64,000 bases of DNA from SG-bin7 sp964498095 (GCA_964498095.1 CAZCFY010000001.1:62001-126000); one strand, 5' to 3'; positions 1 to 9,152 are shown, counted from the stretch's first letter. The notes: generated by a model from the letters alone, not told the origin. A program made the numbers and translations.

Positions 1-188
1 CCGGATGGGTAACCGATGAAGACCCGGCGCAACTTTCTCAACATAAACAGGATGTCCATGATTTTCAGCCGCCATTGGATATCGTCGATGGAGCCGCTCG
101 GGTTTGCGATCCATTTTTTGATGGAATTAACACGGGCAAACACTGGTGCGGGAAGTTTTTAAAAGACTATTTTCCAACGGATTGGTGA
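1..188 (+). CDS. C-terminal end of an unrecognised protein (cut by window edge)
   Basis: An open frame runs in from the left edge and stops at TGA 186-188. It gives about 61 residues rich in D, G and aromatic residues, ending in LKDYFPTDW. The composition looks like a real conserved C-terminus rather than a chance frame. I do not recognise the family and the N-terminus lies outside the window. It converges on the hybrid kinase that follows on the other strand, with only 16 bases between the two stops. Confidence 0.55.
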   Translation, partial: GWVTDEDPAQLSQHKQDVHDFQPPLDIVDGAARVCDPFFDGINTGKHWCGKFLKDYFPTDW

Positions 189-204
189 GTAAGCCCGCGC
201 GCAA

Positions 205-2445
205 TTATAAGCTAGCTAAAACTTCAATGAGCCGCGCTTTATCAATTGGTTTTGTAATGTAGTTTGTGAAGCCGGAGCGGAGAGCCTCTTCTTTATCCGT
301 TTTCATCGCGTGGGCGGTTACCGCGATTATGGGTTTGTCGTAACCCTGTTTACGTAAAGCGTGAGTTGCTTCATTGCCGTCCATTCCCGGCATTTGAATA
401 TCCATAAGGACAACGTCATATTTTCCTTTTAGCGCCGCTTCAACTCCGGTAATTCCATCAGAAGCTTCAACGACATTTGCGCCCGCAAGAGTCAAATAAT
501 GTTGCATTACAAAGCGAATATCCGAAGAGTCGTCAACGAGAAGAATATTTTTTCCTGTTAATGGCTGTTCGAGTTTCTGCTGGAGTGTTTTTTGCATCTT
601 ATAAGATGCCAATTTCTTATCAGGAACCGTAATTCTAAAAACGCTACCTTGGCCAATATCGGAGCGTATTAATTCCATATCACCACCCAGGGCTTGGGCA
701 ACCTTCTTGGACAGCACTAAACCAATTCCTGTTCCGCCAAAACGGCGGCTCATCGAGCTATCGGCTTGAGAAAAAGGCTTAAATAGTCTTTGTTGCTGTT
801 CCGTATTCATTCCAATTCCCGTATCGGAAACAGTAAATTCGAGATAACTCTTGTCATCCTTACCGGTCATTCTCGTCGTAACCTTAACTTCACCTCGGCT
901 GGTGAATTTGATGGCGTTACTTATGACGTTGATTAGAATTTGACGAATTCTAAGGGCATCATTAAACGCAAGGTCTGGAATGTGTCCGCGGTTATCAAAG
1001 ACAAGAGAAATTCCCTTTTTCTTACTCCTAACTTCGAAGAATGCGTCGAGATCTTTAAGAAGATTCTTTGGCTGAAAAGGTTTTACCTCAATTTGTAAGG
1101 CGCCAGCTTCAATTTTTGAGAGGTCGAGAATTTGGTCGATTAGAGAAGAAAGGTATTCAGCGTTACCTTGCATCCTTTCTATCAAGTCTTGCTTTTCTGT
1201 GGCCGAGATTTTTTGATCTCCGAGTAAATCTAAAATTCCCAGAATAACACCTAACGGGGTACGAAGTTCGTGATTCATGTTGGCTAAAAATTCGCTCTTG
1301 GCTAAGTTGGCTTTTTCCGCCTCTAGCTGCGCCGACTGCGCGCGGGATAAACTTTGTTTTAAGTCGCGCTCTTTTTGTTGAATAAGTTCAGCGGCGGCGA
1401 CAAGATTTTTACCGAGCTGTTCCACTTCACTAACCCGAGAAGGCTCAATAATGGGAGTCTGGCCGCGGGCGAGCAAAGAAGCACCGGCTGCCGCTCCACG
1501 AATTTTCCGGGCAAGCTTGCGGGAATAATTTAGGGCAATTCCCCCGAAAGTTACAATTAGCAGAAGGCCAAAGGCAGAAAGAATTATTGAAGCCTTCCGT
1601 GTTTGGGCTTCAAAGGTCTTTATCGGAAGGCCGACAGCAACAATCCATCCAGATAGTGGAGACTGATAATAAGAAAAATAGATTGGCTCACCATCAATGG
1701 AGGGAGAGCGGGCTAAACCCATCGGAGAGGTCTTTACTAAGTCCAAAAAAAACCCTGGCGCGGGGCTGCCCACGTAATCATCGGGATTTCGGCTTCTGGC
1801 AACGATGAAACCGTTTTTATCTATTACTGTGCGGGTCCACTCCTCAGTCGCCCCCGGAGGCGATGTGGTGATTAGGTTTTGCATAGATTCAGGAGAGACT
1901 ATGGCGGTTAATGAGTAAGCTACTTTGCCTTTGTCGTAAATCGGCACGCGCACGGGAAAAGCCAAGCGGCCAGGAAAGCTAGCCTCCGAAGAACCTTTAG
2001 CCAAAGTACCAATGGTAGGCAGTCCTGTTGCAAATAGTTCCTCCAAGCTTTTAGGTTCCACCGGTAAACTCATTCTTTCCTCAAAAGGCTTTAGGGCACT
2101 TAAGATTAATTTTAAGTCGCGAGAGTGTAAAACAATGGTTAACCAGTTTGGTTGAGTTTTTAAGATATCTAGCATTTCGTGATGAAATGCCCGCATGTCC
2201 TTGCGCTTTAGCTCGTCATTTGCGGCGATGGCCTGAAGGGTCTTAATCGTTGATTCAAGTTCGCGGTCTAACGAAATAGCTAAATCACGCGCCGAGCGCG
2301 ATAATTGTTGTTCGGAATCAACGCGCTCGTTATTTACCAGCCAGCTCACCAAAATTCCGGCAAAAATAAAAAATGGAATCATGGCGGCAAGTACTAGCCC
2401 CACTAAGTGCAAACTTAAGGCGTAGGATTTTCGCTGAACTTTCAT
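205..2445 (-). CDS. Membrane-bound hybrid sensor histidine kinase with C-terminal receiver
   Basis: An inner-membrane two-component sensor. A first membrane segment lies at residues ~11-36 and a second at ~288-306, enclosing a periplasmic Cache-like sensor domain of ~250 residues. A linker with coiled-coil character follows, then the DHp domain with the phospho-acceptor His at ~392 in NMNHELRTPLG. The ATPase domain shows an N-box (NAIKF), DTGIGM and GGTGIGL. The last ~120 residues are a receiver with the acidic pair in LLVDDS, the phospho-Asp at ~682 in LMDIQMPGMDG, and the conserved KP near the end. It is expected to autophosphorylate and pass phosphate to its own receiver. No output domain is fused, so an HPt protein would be needed downstream; one is encoded at 35.6 kb. 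The ligand is unknown. Confidence 0.95.
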   Translation of the reverse strand: MKVQRKSYALSLHLVGLVLAAMIPFFIFAGILVSWLVNNERVDSEQQLSRSARDLAISLDRELESTIKTLQAIAANDELKRKDMRAFHHEMLDILKTQPNWLTIVLHSRDLKLILSALKPFEERMSLPVEPKSLEELFATGLPTIGTLAKGSSEASFPGRLAFPVRVPIYDKGKVAYSLTAIVSPESMQNLITTSPPGATEEWTRTVIDKNGFIVARSRNPDDYVGSPAPGFFLDLVKTSPMGLARSPSIDGEPIYFSYYQSPLSGWIVAVGLPIKTFEAQTRKASIILSAFGLLLIVTFGGIALNYSRKLARKIRGAAAGASLLARGQTPIIEPSRVSEVEQLGKNLVAAAELIQQKERDLKQSLSRAQSAQLEAEKANLAKSEFLANMNHELRTPLGVILGILDLLGDQKISATEKQDLIERMQGNAEYLSSLIDQILDLSKIEAGALQIEVKPFQPKNLLKDLDAFFEVRSKKKGISLVFDNRGHIPDLAFNDALRIRQILINVISNAIKFTSRGEVKVTTRMTGKDDKSYLEFTVSDTGIGMNTEQQQRLFKPFSQADSSMSRRFGGTGIGLVLSKKVAQALGGDMELIRSDIGQGSVFRITVPDKKLASYKMQKTLQQKLEQPLTGKNILLVDDSSDIRFVMQHYLTLAGANVVEASDGITGVEAALKGKYDVVLMDIQMPGMDGNEATHALRKQGYDKPIIAVTAHAMKTDKEEALRSGFTNYITKPIDKARLIEVLASL

Positions 2446-2569
2446 GGTGCCAGTGTTTTACGTAAAGACCACGGAGTAGTCTACTTTAAGATTAATGGGT
2501 TATGAATACTCCAACGAATTGGGGCAAAACTACCCAGACAAGTTTTCAATAACGATTCTAAGTAGACAG

Positions 2570-2842
2570 TTATTTGTAGCGTTGAATGAGATGATAGCCA
2601 AAACGCGTACGTACGGGCATGGAGATTTCGTCTACCTTTAAAGCGAAGGCCGCGGAAGAAAAGGCTTCCACCATGCGCCCGTAGGTAAATTCTCCCAAAT
2701 CGCCGCCGTTTTTTCCGGAGGGACATTTAGAAAACTTCTGTGCCAGTTCGGAGAAGGATTTACCGTCACCAAGAAGTTTTAGTAAATCTTTTGCTTCATA
2801 TTCGTTAGTTACCAATATGTGGCGTGCCGCGATCTTTTCCAT
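2570..2842 (-). CDS. Parvulin-type peptidyl-prolyl cis-trans isomerase (PpiC-like)
   Basis: A stand-alone parvulin domain of 90 residues beginning MEKIAARHILV, the usual start of cytoplasmic PpiC proteins. It carries the family signatures FSELAQKFSKCPS, GGDLGEF and FGYHLIQ. Parvulins catalyse cis-trans isomerisation of the bond before proline. I chose the ATG four bases after the upstream lipoprotein stop over an ATG further upstream, because the extra N-terminal residues match nothing in the family and overlap the neighbouring gene. No strong Shine-Dalgarno sequence is seen, so translation may be coupled to the lipoprotein gene. There is no signal peptide, so a cytoplasmic location is inferred. 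Confidence 0.9.
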   Translation of the reverse strand: MEKIAARHILVTNEYEAKDLLKLLGDGKSFSELAQKFSKCPSGKNGGDLGEFTYGRMVEAFSSAAFALKVDEISMPVRTRFGYHLIQRYK

Positions 2843-2846
2843 AGTA

Positions 2847-3791
2847 TTAATTAAACCAACAAGAGGATTGATCGCTGAGCCCGGGATCTTCAGGACCTTT
2901 TGGCTTAGCAATGGTTACGGAGTGAATTTTTCCTTCAAATACCATTATCGATAAGTTTGCGACATGGCCTCGGTCGTTCGCTAGTAAAGTATGAATGCTG
3001 GTGAATCCTTGATTAAAGGCAAAGATTGTACTCTTTGGGGAAATCGTGAAATTGCCTTTTTTACCAAGGGCTTGAGTAATCTCAAATTTTAAAACTTCTT
3101 TCTCATTCGTGACTTTCAGCTGACACTCATTTTCGGCGCTAAAATCATAACCCTTTATTTCGTTTCCGTTAAAATGTTTTAAGACACTTAAAGCATTTGA
3201 TGAAACCTGACTAACAGCCACATTATAGCTTCTTGCGGGGCTTTTTTGACTAGAAGAAAGCTCAACAGTGCCCATGGGAGGTAAATCATTAAGAGATTTC
3301 GTTAACGTTAATAAAAGAAAATCGGAGTTTTGGCCAGCAACAATAAAACCCAGACCCTCTAAGTGCATTATCTCGTTACGTGTCCAGTAATCACCATTGA
3401 TTTCTGTGGAATATACGATATTTCCTTCGCCTTTAGCAAATTCGATATAGGTAAAGCTGAATTGGTTAAGGAGCGTGAGTGTTAATTGAACTCTATAACC
3501 ACGGTCTGGTTCCCCATTTTCTAAACGCGACCAAACTCCACTCCCGGTATAAATAGGATACTTTATTTCGGAATTAAAAATTAAGCTGGAAAAATAACTG
3601 CTGCGCGATAGCCGCGCCAGGGACTGCATTAGTTTCTTTCCGGATTCAGCTAAGCGCACCTTCATGTCTTCGGGAATCTCATATTTAGAGGGTTCAAATT
3701 TCGGCATCTTTGGTGTCTCGGGAATTTTGGGACCGAGACATGCCGTTAAAGTTAGAACCGCGCTAAAAATTAGAATTATTTTTGTTTTCAT
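2847..3791 (-). CDS. Lipoprotein of unknown function
   Basis: A 314-residue protein with a short basic N-terminus, a hydrophobic stretch and a lipobox LTAC with Cys at ~18, so it is predicted to be lipid-anchored after signal peptidase II cleavage. The mature N-terminus is rich in Pro and Lys (KIPETPKMPKF). The remainder has alternating hydrophobic residues consistent with beta structure. I recognise no enzyme motif. It is the first gene of a two-gene unit with the parvulin, four bases apart, and is divergent from the patatin-like gene. Function is unknown. Confidence 0.85.
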   Translation of the reverse strand: MKTKIILIFSAVLTLTACLGPKIPETPKMPKFEPSKYEIPEDMKVRLAESGKKLMQSLARLSRSSYFSSLIFNSEIKYPIYTGSGVWSRLENGEPDRGYRVQLTLTLLNQFSFTYIEFAKGEGNIVYSTEINGDYWTRNEIMHLEGLGFIVAGQNSDFLLLTLTKSLNDLPPMGTVELSSSQKSPARSYNVAVSQVSSNALSVLKHFNGNEIKGYDFSAENECQLKVTNEKEVLKFEITQALGKKGNFTISPKSTIFAFNQGFTSIHTLLANDRGHVANLSIMVFEGKIHSVTIAKPKGPEDPGLSDQSSCWFN

Positions 3792-3879
3792 AATCCGCCA
3801 GTTATAGCAGAGTGTTATTCGCTTTTGTTTTAGAAATTTCTTTATATGAACTTCTTTTAAATTGTCAAAAAATCATATC

Positions 3880-3907
3880 TTGAAAACGGCAAAGCTCATT
3901 GTATATT
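3880..3907 (+). promoter_or_regulatory. Sigma-70-like promoter of the patatin-like gene
   Basis: TTGAAA at 3880-3885 and TATATT at 3902-3907 are separated by 16 bases, 22 bases before the start codon. A GAGG Shine-Dalgarno element lies just before the ATG. This is a by-eye match only. Confidence 0.45.
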
Positions 3908-3929
3908 CGCGTGCTAAACTGAGGTCGAC

Positions 3930-5117
3930 ATGAGATTCAAAACCGTACTTATCGCGCCAACCCTGTTAGTTCTATCCTTTCTCTTTAATTCCCCCGTATC
4001 AGAAGCAAAACCCTACAAGCGGGCGGTTATCTTTTCAGGTGGGGGATATCAGTTTTCCCAGTTTTTAGGGGTCATGGAAGCGCTTGAAGAGGCCGGCAAA
4101 AAACCCGATCTTATCATTGCCTCCTGCGGTGGCGGCCTTGCTGCGGCTTTGGTTGCGAATCTCCCGACAGCTAAAATGCGCCGCGATTTTATCATGTCCC
4201 CGGGCTTTAAAAATATGCTGAGGTCTACAAACGCAACTCCAAAAATAAATAGCCTTACCTCTCTTATCTCCTGGCTTATGCGCCGAAAACAAGAAGGAGA
4301 TGAGCGCTTGGTTCCCAGTATATTTGAGGAGCACCTGGTAAATGTTCCCGATGTCTTGCCCATGGAAGAATTTAATCGCTCGTTTTCATCGTCATCTCTA
4401 CCTGTCGTTATCGTCGGCGCGAAAGTATTATTTTCTAAAGAAAAGATAGGTCACCGTTTTACGCCGAAGGAAAAACTTTACCGCGAAGTGCTATTCACTA
4501 GTCCCGACGTGGCTAGATATTTCAAGGAAGTCGTTACATCGCAAGGTACTTGGACGGAGCGGTCGTCCATTGAGTCAAAGGCTGAAGTGGTTACCGATAT
4601 TTCTTTAACGGAAGCGGCCCGTGCGGCCATCAGTAGCCCGTTTTTCTTTAGACCTGCATTCCTCAATGGAGAGTACTATGTTGGTGGGACGGTAAATCTT
4701 TATCCGCTTGAGCTCGCAAAATCCCTAGCTGACGAAGTAATAACCAGTTTTGGTGATGATTTTAGTGAAATTGCGGGCGTTCCCGTTGTTAAAGCTACCT
4801 ATCAGTTTAATCCCAATGAGCGGCTCCAAAACGTCAATGATATGTATGCCGATTATTGGATTGATAATTCTGACCGCGAGACGTTCTTAAATAAAAAAAC
4901 GGGATTTGGTTTAACGAACTCGGGGATGAAAGTTTACTTTAGAATGCCCGCCGATGACGTTCAATTCGATCGCGATGTCATGGCTCACTTTAACTATGGA
5001 AAATCCCGGGCGCTAGAAGCGTTATCACAAAAGAACAAAAATGCAAAGTGCCACATGCGCACCATGAACTCCAAAAACAGTTCATGGTGGCTGCGGCAAA
5101 TGTGTCGGCGGGGTTAG
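3930..5117 (+). CDS. Secreted patatin-like phospholipase family protein with atypical catalytic residues
   Basis: A signal peptide (cleavage near SEA-KP, residue ~27) is followed by a patatin fold: a glycine-rich oxyanion motif FSGGGYQF at ~36-42, a nucleophile region IIASCGGGLAA with Ser ~65, and a late YYVGGTVNLYPL block at ~249. In active patatins these would read SGGGxRG, GxSxG and DG(G/A). Here the Gly two before the Ser is Ile, and the residue expected to be the dyad Asp is Val ~251. The protein may therefore be an inactive or strongly diverged member. The fold assignment is fairly secure but lipase activity is doubtful. It is transcribed away from the lipoprotein/parvulin pair. Its stop overlaps the stop of the next, convergent gene. 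Confidence 0.8.
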   Translation: MRFKTVLIAPTLLVLSFLFNSPVSEAKPYKRAVIFSGGGYQFSQFLGVMEALEEAGKKPDLIIASCGGGLAAALVANLPTAKMRRDFIMSPGFKNMLRSTNATPKINSLTSLISWLMRRKQEGDERLVPSIFEEHLVNVPDVLPMEEFNRSFSSSSLPVVIVGAKVLFSKEKIGHRFTPKEKLYREVLFTSPDVARYFKEVVTSQGTWTERSSIESKAEVVTDISLTEAARAAISSPFFFRPAFLNGEYYVGGTVNLYPLELAKSLADEVITSFGDDFSEIAGVPVVKATYQFNPNERLQNVNDMYADYWIDNSDRETFLNKKTGFGLTNSGMKVYFRMPADDVQFDRDVMAHFNYGKSRALEALSQKNKNAKCHMRTMNSKNSSWWLRQMCRRG

Positions 5118-6733
5118 AGCTGAAAGTTACGAATAAAGCCATGTAGCGATTCATTTGTCGTACGCACGGCGCTAGGAGCTGCTTTATTGGCAACTTCAAT
5201 TATTCCGGCGATAATTGAACGGTAAATAATAACCCCGTCCGTGAGTGGTCCAGAAATATTATCACCGTCAATATCAAACATTCCTCTACTCATCATTTCA
5301 TCAAGATAGGCCATAATAGCTTCGGAACGATTGCGTTGCGATAAAGAAGTTACAAGGCCATCCACAAGTTGTGCTCCTGAATACTGTCCCAAATACCTTA
5401 TGACCAGGTAAGCGTCATTGGCGTCAACCTTACCATCCATGTCTATATCCCAGGGACTGTTATTAAAATCATAAGCGAGAACTTTCATATAAGATTGTAC
5501 CAAATCTCCAGTGTTGCGGAGACCCACAGGATTAATTACGCCGGAAATCAAAGATTCGCCGCTGTAACCCTGCGCATAGCGAAGTATAAGTAACCCGTCT
5601 GTTAAAGCATCACTGCGCCCGTCATTGTCGATATGGAGGGCCGTATGAATGGCAGTTAAATAATTCTTCATCGCGACGGCATCACGTTTATCATCGCTTA
5701 GGTTTGTATTTGAAGTCAGTGAACTGCCAGAAAAACCAAAAAGGTGACGTAAAGTAACCATGGCATCATCGTAGTTAAACGAGCCGTTGCCATCAATATC
5801 TAGTAAGCTCAATTGCATGCTCGGAAGTAAGTTTAATTTTATGTCCACGCGTGCCGTCCCGGACTGCAAGAGTCCGTCAGAGACGGCATAATCAAAGGAG
5901 TCCTGGCCATAATACCCAACCTGCGGGATATATGAAAATGTACCGTCATCATTAAGTTTAAGACCACCATGTTTGGGCCGAGTAACTAGAATGAATGAGA
6001 CAACATCTCCATCGGGGTCGATTGCGCCCAATTGTCTATTGAAAACCGATTCGTTTTCATTGATCTCTACGAGGAGATTATTAGACACCGGCGCATCATT
6101 TAGCGGCGCAATTGCGATTTTAACGGTTGCTATATTTGATTCCGAAATCCCGTCATGAGCGATAAAGGTAAAACTGTCCTCGCCATTAACGTCGATGTTG
6201 GGGCTATAAGTAAATGCTCCGGTAATTTCGTTTACACTTAACGTTCCGCGGGATGGCCACGAGTTAACTAGATACTTTAGGGGGGCTGCTGAAGCTGCCC
6301 TCAGTATACCTTGAACTGACGAATCTTCATTTGTGGCCATAGCTAAGCTTGACGCCATAGGAGCCTGATATTTCTGAACCGAAATGTAATAAGTGTTTGA
6401 TATTTTCAAATAGTTGCCAAACTGAGTTTTCTCGTAATAGGAAAAATTAAAAAACTCAGACGCGTTAACACTTATTGCGTTTGGTTTGTATTCTATATGG
6501 TTGCTGCTGCTTCCAGCCGCGTAATTGACTTTTGCGATGCCATAACGTGGCTGGTAAAAAAATAGGTTTATCAGGTTTGGCGGGAGCGGTAGCTTTAGCG
6601 TCGCCGGCGCCTGCACGTCACACATATAGGATTTCAAGGTTGAAGAAAGGTAGCGAACACGGCAGCTATTTGTCGCTGCGTTGGCTTGTGTGAAATTGAT
6701 AATCCCCAATATTAAAACTAATAGAAATTTCAT
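5114..6733 (-). CDS. Secreted protein with two cadherin-like domains and four dockerin-like Ca-binding repeats
   Basis: A signal peptide ending QANA-A is followed by a ~115-residue domain I do not recognise. Next come two tandem cadherin/VCBS-like domains; the recognisable pieces are GTLSVNEITGAFTYSP, GEDSFTF, and a second copy with GTFSYIP, GQDSFDY. The C-terminal half has four loops of the form DIDGNGS, DIDNDGR, DIDMDGK and DIDGDN, each near a segment like LLILRYAQGYSG; this is the dockerin-type/EF-hand calcium-binding pattern. The role is probably cell-surface or matrix adhesion; no cohesin partner is visible. The ATG is chosen over an upstream TTG because a GGGGGG Shine-Dalgarno run sits just before it and the signal peptide starts there. 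It converges on the patatin-like gene. Confidence 0.85.
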   Translation of the reverse strand: MKFLLVLILGIINFTQANAATNSCRVRYLSSTLKSYMCDVQAPATLKLPLPPNLINLFFYQPRYGIAKVNYAAGSSSNHIEYKPNAISVNASEFFNFSYYEKTQFGNYLKISNTYYISVQKYQAPMASSLAMATNEDSSVQGILRAASAAPLKYLVNSWPSRGTLSVNEITGAFTYSPNIDVNGEDSFTFIAHDGISESNIATVKIAIAPLNDAPVSNNLLVEINENESVFNRQLGAIDPDGDVVSFILVTRPKHGGLKLNDDGTFSYIPQVGYYGQDSFDYAVSDGLLQSGTARVDIKLNLLPSMQLSLLDIDGNGSFNYDDAMVTLRHLFGFSGSSLTSNTNLSDDKRDAVAMKNYLTAIHTALHIDNDGRSDALTDGLLILRYAQGYSGESLISGVINPVGLRNTGDLVQSYMKVLAYDFNNSPWDIDMDGKVDANDAYLVIRYLGQYSGAQLVDGLVTSLSQRNRSEAIMAYLDEMMSRGMFDIDGDNISGPLTDGVIIYRSIIAGIIEVANKAAPSAVRTTNESLHGFIRNFQL

Positions 6734-6840
6734 CTTACATCCCCCCAAGTTAATTGATCTGACCTTTATAGGTTAGCTTTGTGGAGTGGATAAATTAACT
6801 GTAATAATTGAGCTAAAAGAGATCCATTTCGATACGGTTT

Positions 6841-7953
6841 TTACTTTTGAGACGCGTGTTTCGGCAGTCTTAGCACAAAAGTGGTGTTGCGGGCGCTGTC
6901 GTCAAATAAAAGATCACCACCATGTTCGATGGCTAGCCCCTTGGCAATACTTAATCCCAAACCTGTGCCAAAGCCAAATTCCTTAGTGGTAAAAAAAGAA
7001 TCAAATAGGTGATTGCGCACCTCTGTCGGCATGCCTTGCCCGCTATCGGTAACTTTAAACTCTATTTCGTTATCTGAATCTGTTACTTCTAAACGGATCC
7101 ATTTCTCATTAAGGTTTGCAACTGCATCAAAGGCATTGTTGAGCAGGTTAATAAGTATTTGAGAGATTTGATAAGGCCGGCACTGAATTTTTAAAGAGGC
7201 TTTGACCTGGGGAAACGTTAAATTTATATGGCGTTTTTCCATGCGTCCCCGGCAAAGCTCCCAGAGCTCCGCTAAAAGTTCACTGACCGAAGTTTGTACT
7301 TTAGGATCATGACTGCTTTGTCGCGCGAAGGCCAATAATCCTTTAACGATTTTTTGAATTCGGACTACCGCATCTTCTATGGATTTAAGATTTTTATTCC
7401 AATCCGTGCCGCTGGTTTGTCTCGACTCTGCGAGTGTCCGTAAAAGATATTGGTGGGCATGAATTACGGCGAGAGGGTTATTAATTTCGTGGGCAATGCC
7501 ACCGGCCATTTCGCCAACGGCGGCCATGCGGGCTGTACGTAAAAGCATTTTTCGGGACGCCTCTAGTTCTTCCTCCGCTTTAACTTTGTCAGTAACGTCT
7601 ATCGCGATTCCGCCCATGGCCCAGACTTTTCCATCTTTGTCGAAATAGGGAAACTTATGCGATTCATATAGCCTAGGTGTGCCGTTATAATCGATGACTG
7701 TTTCGATAATTATTTTTGGACTGCGGCTCTCGATAACCTCTAGGTCATTGCGGCGAAGATGATCACAAATTTCCTTGGGAAATAAATCGGAATCATTTTT
7801 TCCGATTACAAATTTTCGTTCCCAATTAAAGAGTTTTTCAAAAGCCGTATTGATTGCGATATATCTGCCGTCAATGTGTTTGGCGAAGAATACGGCAGGC
7901 AAATTATCGATTGTATCTTGTAAAAATCCCTCGGGCGGGTGACTGACATTCAT
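6841..7953 (-). CDS. Cytosolic PAS-domain sensor histidine kinase
   Basis: An N-terminal PAS domain (residues ~8-125, starting DTIDNLPAVFFAKHIDG) includes the PAC segment MGGIAIDVTDKV. A linker helix and a DHp domain follow, with His in GGIAHEINNPLAVI (~155), then an ATPase domain with NLLNNAFDA, DSGQGM and GTGLGLSIAKG. No membrane segment is present, so it should sense a cytosolic signal. It is the last gene of a three-gene run after the PA2779-like and PA2778-like genes, 32 bases behind the peptidase. Its cognate regulator is not adjacent. The kinase call is secure; the signal is unknown. Confidence 0.93.
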   Translation of the reverse strand: MNVSHPPEGFLQDTIDNLPAVFFAKHIDGRYIAINTAFEKLFNWERKFVIGKNDSDLFPKEICDHLRRNDLEVIESRSPKIIIETVIDYNGTPRLYESHKFPYFDKDGKVWAMGGIAIDVTDKVKAEEELEASRKMLLRTARMAAVGEMAGGIAHEINNPLAVIHAHQYLLRTLAESRQTSGTDWNKNLKSIEDAVVRIQKIVKGLLAFARQSSHDPKVQTSVSELLAELWELCRGRMEKRHINLTFPQVKASLKIQCRPYQISQILINLLNNAFDAVANLNEKWIRLEVTDSDNEIEFKVTDSGQGMPTEVRNHLFDSFFTTKEFGFGTGLGLSIAKGLAIEHGGDLLFDDSARNTTFVLRLPKHASQK

Positions 7954-7985
7954 ATTTTAAAGCTAGCCCACCGAAAGCTAAGAGT

Positions 7986-8810
7986 CTAGAGGGCATTTTG
8001 CGCTATTTTTAGATTGTTGTGGGCGGCTTTCGACTCTGGATGATATTTTACCGCAAGAGCCAAATAACTCACGGCCGCCCGATAATTTTTCTTGGCGTAA
8101 TTAGAGTTTCCTAGGCCTATAAGCGCAGGCAAACTGCGTGGCCAGCGCTTCAGCATGGATTGATAAACTGTAGCCGCCGCAGCCGGCTGGCTATTTTGTT
8201 CTAGTCCTACAGCGGCGCGCGCATGCGTGAGTTCGCTCGCGGATCTGGCGAGTTCGGTTGGACGAAGTACCACAAGTCCCCAATAGTTTCCAAGTTTCCA
8301 CGACCGTTCAAACTTGCGCATTTCCCAAACTTTGTTTTCCTCCGGCCCAGAATGCATCCCGACGGATTGACTATCCAAATCATAACCAAACACCAGGGCA
8401 TAATGCCAACGGGGAAACCAGTTAAAAGCGAGATTTTCAAAAACTATTACGGGGTGCCCGTCGGCAATTTCCGCCAATAAAGCTGCCATTCCTTCAATGG
8501 GAACCGCCAACATACCGTTGCGGCGGGCCGCCGTTATCATGTCGGTTTGTAAGGTTCCTTGCAGGCTGGGCAAATATACCTGGCGAGTGATTTCCTCAAC
8601 GGAAATCATCTTACCAGACCAGCGCATAATCATCGCGAGCGATGCCGGCCCGCACTGACCACTTTCTTGGTTTATAAATGGGACATTGGTAATTTGAAAG
8701 CGGCGAGGGACGGGTGGCGGGTCAATAAAAAGCGAGTCCGTTTGGGGCGTAGAGCTGGCGCAGCCGGTTCCGAGCAAAATAATCAATAAATAAAAACGGC
8801 GCCAACGCAT
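7986..8810 (-). CDS. PA2778-like lipoprotein: C39-family cysteine peptidase with TPR tail
   Basis: The N-terminus ends in a lipobox-like GTGC (Cys ~17). Residues ~45-190 form a C39-like papain-fold domain with the nucleophile region GQCGPASLAMI (Cys ~53), WHYALVFGYD (His ~136) and a following Asp (~144). The C-terminal ~80 residues are two to three TPR units (PALIGLGNSNYAKKNYRAAVSYLALAV). This architecture and the adjacent gene match the PA2778/PA2779 families known from Pseudomonas, where the peptidase-like lipoprotein lies next to a small two-part membrane protein. The substrate is unknown. It lies nine bases downstream of the PA2779-like gene, so the two are likely co-transcribed. Confidence 0.85.
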   Translation of the reverse strand: MRWRRFYLLIILLGTGCASSTPQTDSLFIDPPPVPRRFQITNVPFINQESGQCGPASLAMIMRWSGKMISVEEITRQVYLPSLQGTLQTDMITAARRNGMLAVPIEGMAALLAEIADGHPVIVFENLAFNWFPRWHYALVFGYDLDSQSVGMHSGPEENKVWEMRKFERSWKLGNYWGLVVLRPTELARSASELTHARAAVGLEQNSQPAAAATVYQSMLKRWPRSLPALIGLGNSNYAKKNYRAAVSYLALAVKYHPESKAAHNNLKIAQNAL

Positions 8811-8819
8811 ATAAAAAAA

Positions 8820-9152
8820 CTAAATTCGTTTAACTAAATAAATGATGAGTACAACCAGTAAAACTGTAACTAAAATGTCGCCGCCGGCGCGGGCTTCTAC
8901 AATTTGAGCGTGCATCTGGCGCAACTCATCTTGATTTAGGTTTGCTATCCGCTTTTCTGCTTCGTCGGTGGTAAGGCCATGTTTAAGTAATTCATTGCGG
9001 ACTTCATCTAATTTTAGAAATTTGCCAATCTGGTCCTTTGCATCTTGTTTTTCTAATTCGTCAACTACCATGCTCGTGGAAATCATGGGGTTTGCAAAAG
9101 CGTGAGGTGATGGAATCAATAAAAGCGAAAGAAAAATCGCGCGCATTTTCAT
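8820..9152 (-). CDS. PA2779-like small membrane protein
   Basis: A 110-residue protein with a signal sequence (cleavage near AFA-NP), a charged helical middle (VVDELEKQDAKDQIGKFL) containing LTTDEAEKRI and LNQDELRQM, and a C-terminal membrane segment GGDILVTVLLVVLIIYLVKRI preceded by Gly-Gly. This matches the layout of the PA2779 family, and the gene directly precedes a PA2778-like peptidase. A protease substrate with a Gly-Gly cleavage site next to a C39-like peptidase is an attractive but unproven reading. The start follows an AAGGAG-like sequence. Confidence 0.8.
   Translation of the reverse strand: MKMRAIFLSLLLIPSPHAFANPMISTSMVVDELEKQDAKDQIGKFLKLDEVRNELLKHGLTTDEAEKRIANLNQDELRQMHAQIVEARAGGDILVTVLLVVLIIYLVKRI

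Noticed and set aside
4049..4363. Antisense open frames within the patatin-like gene
   Set aside because: The plus-strand gene has a signal peptide, promoter and family motifs; the antisense frames have low-complexity composition and no start signal.
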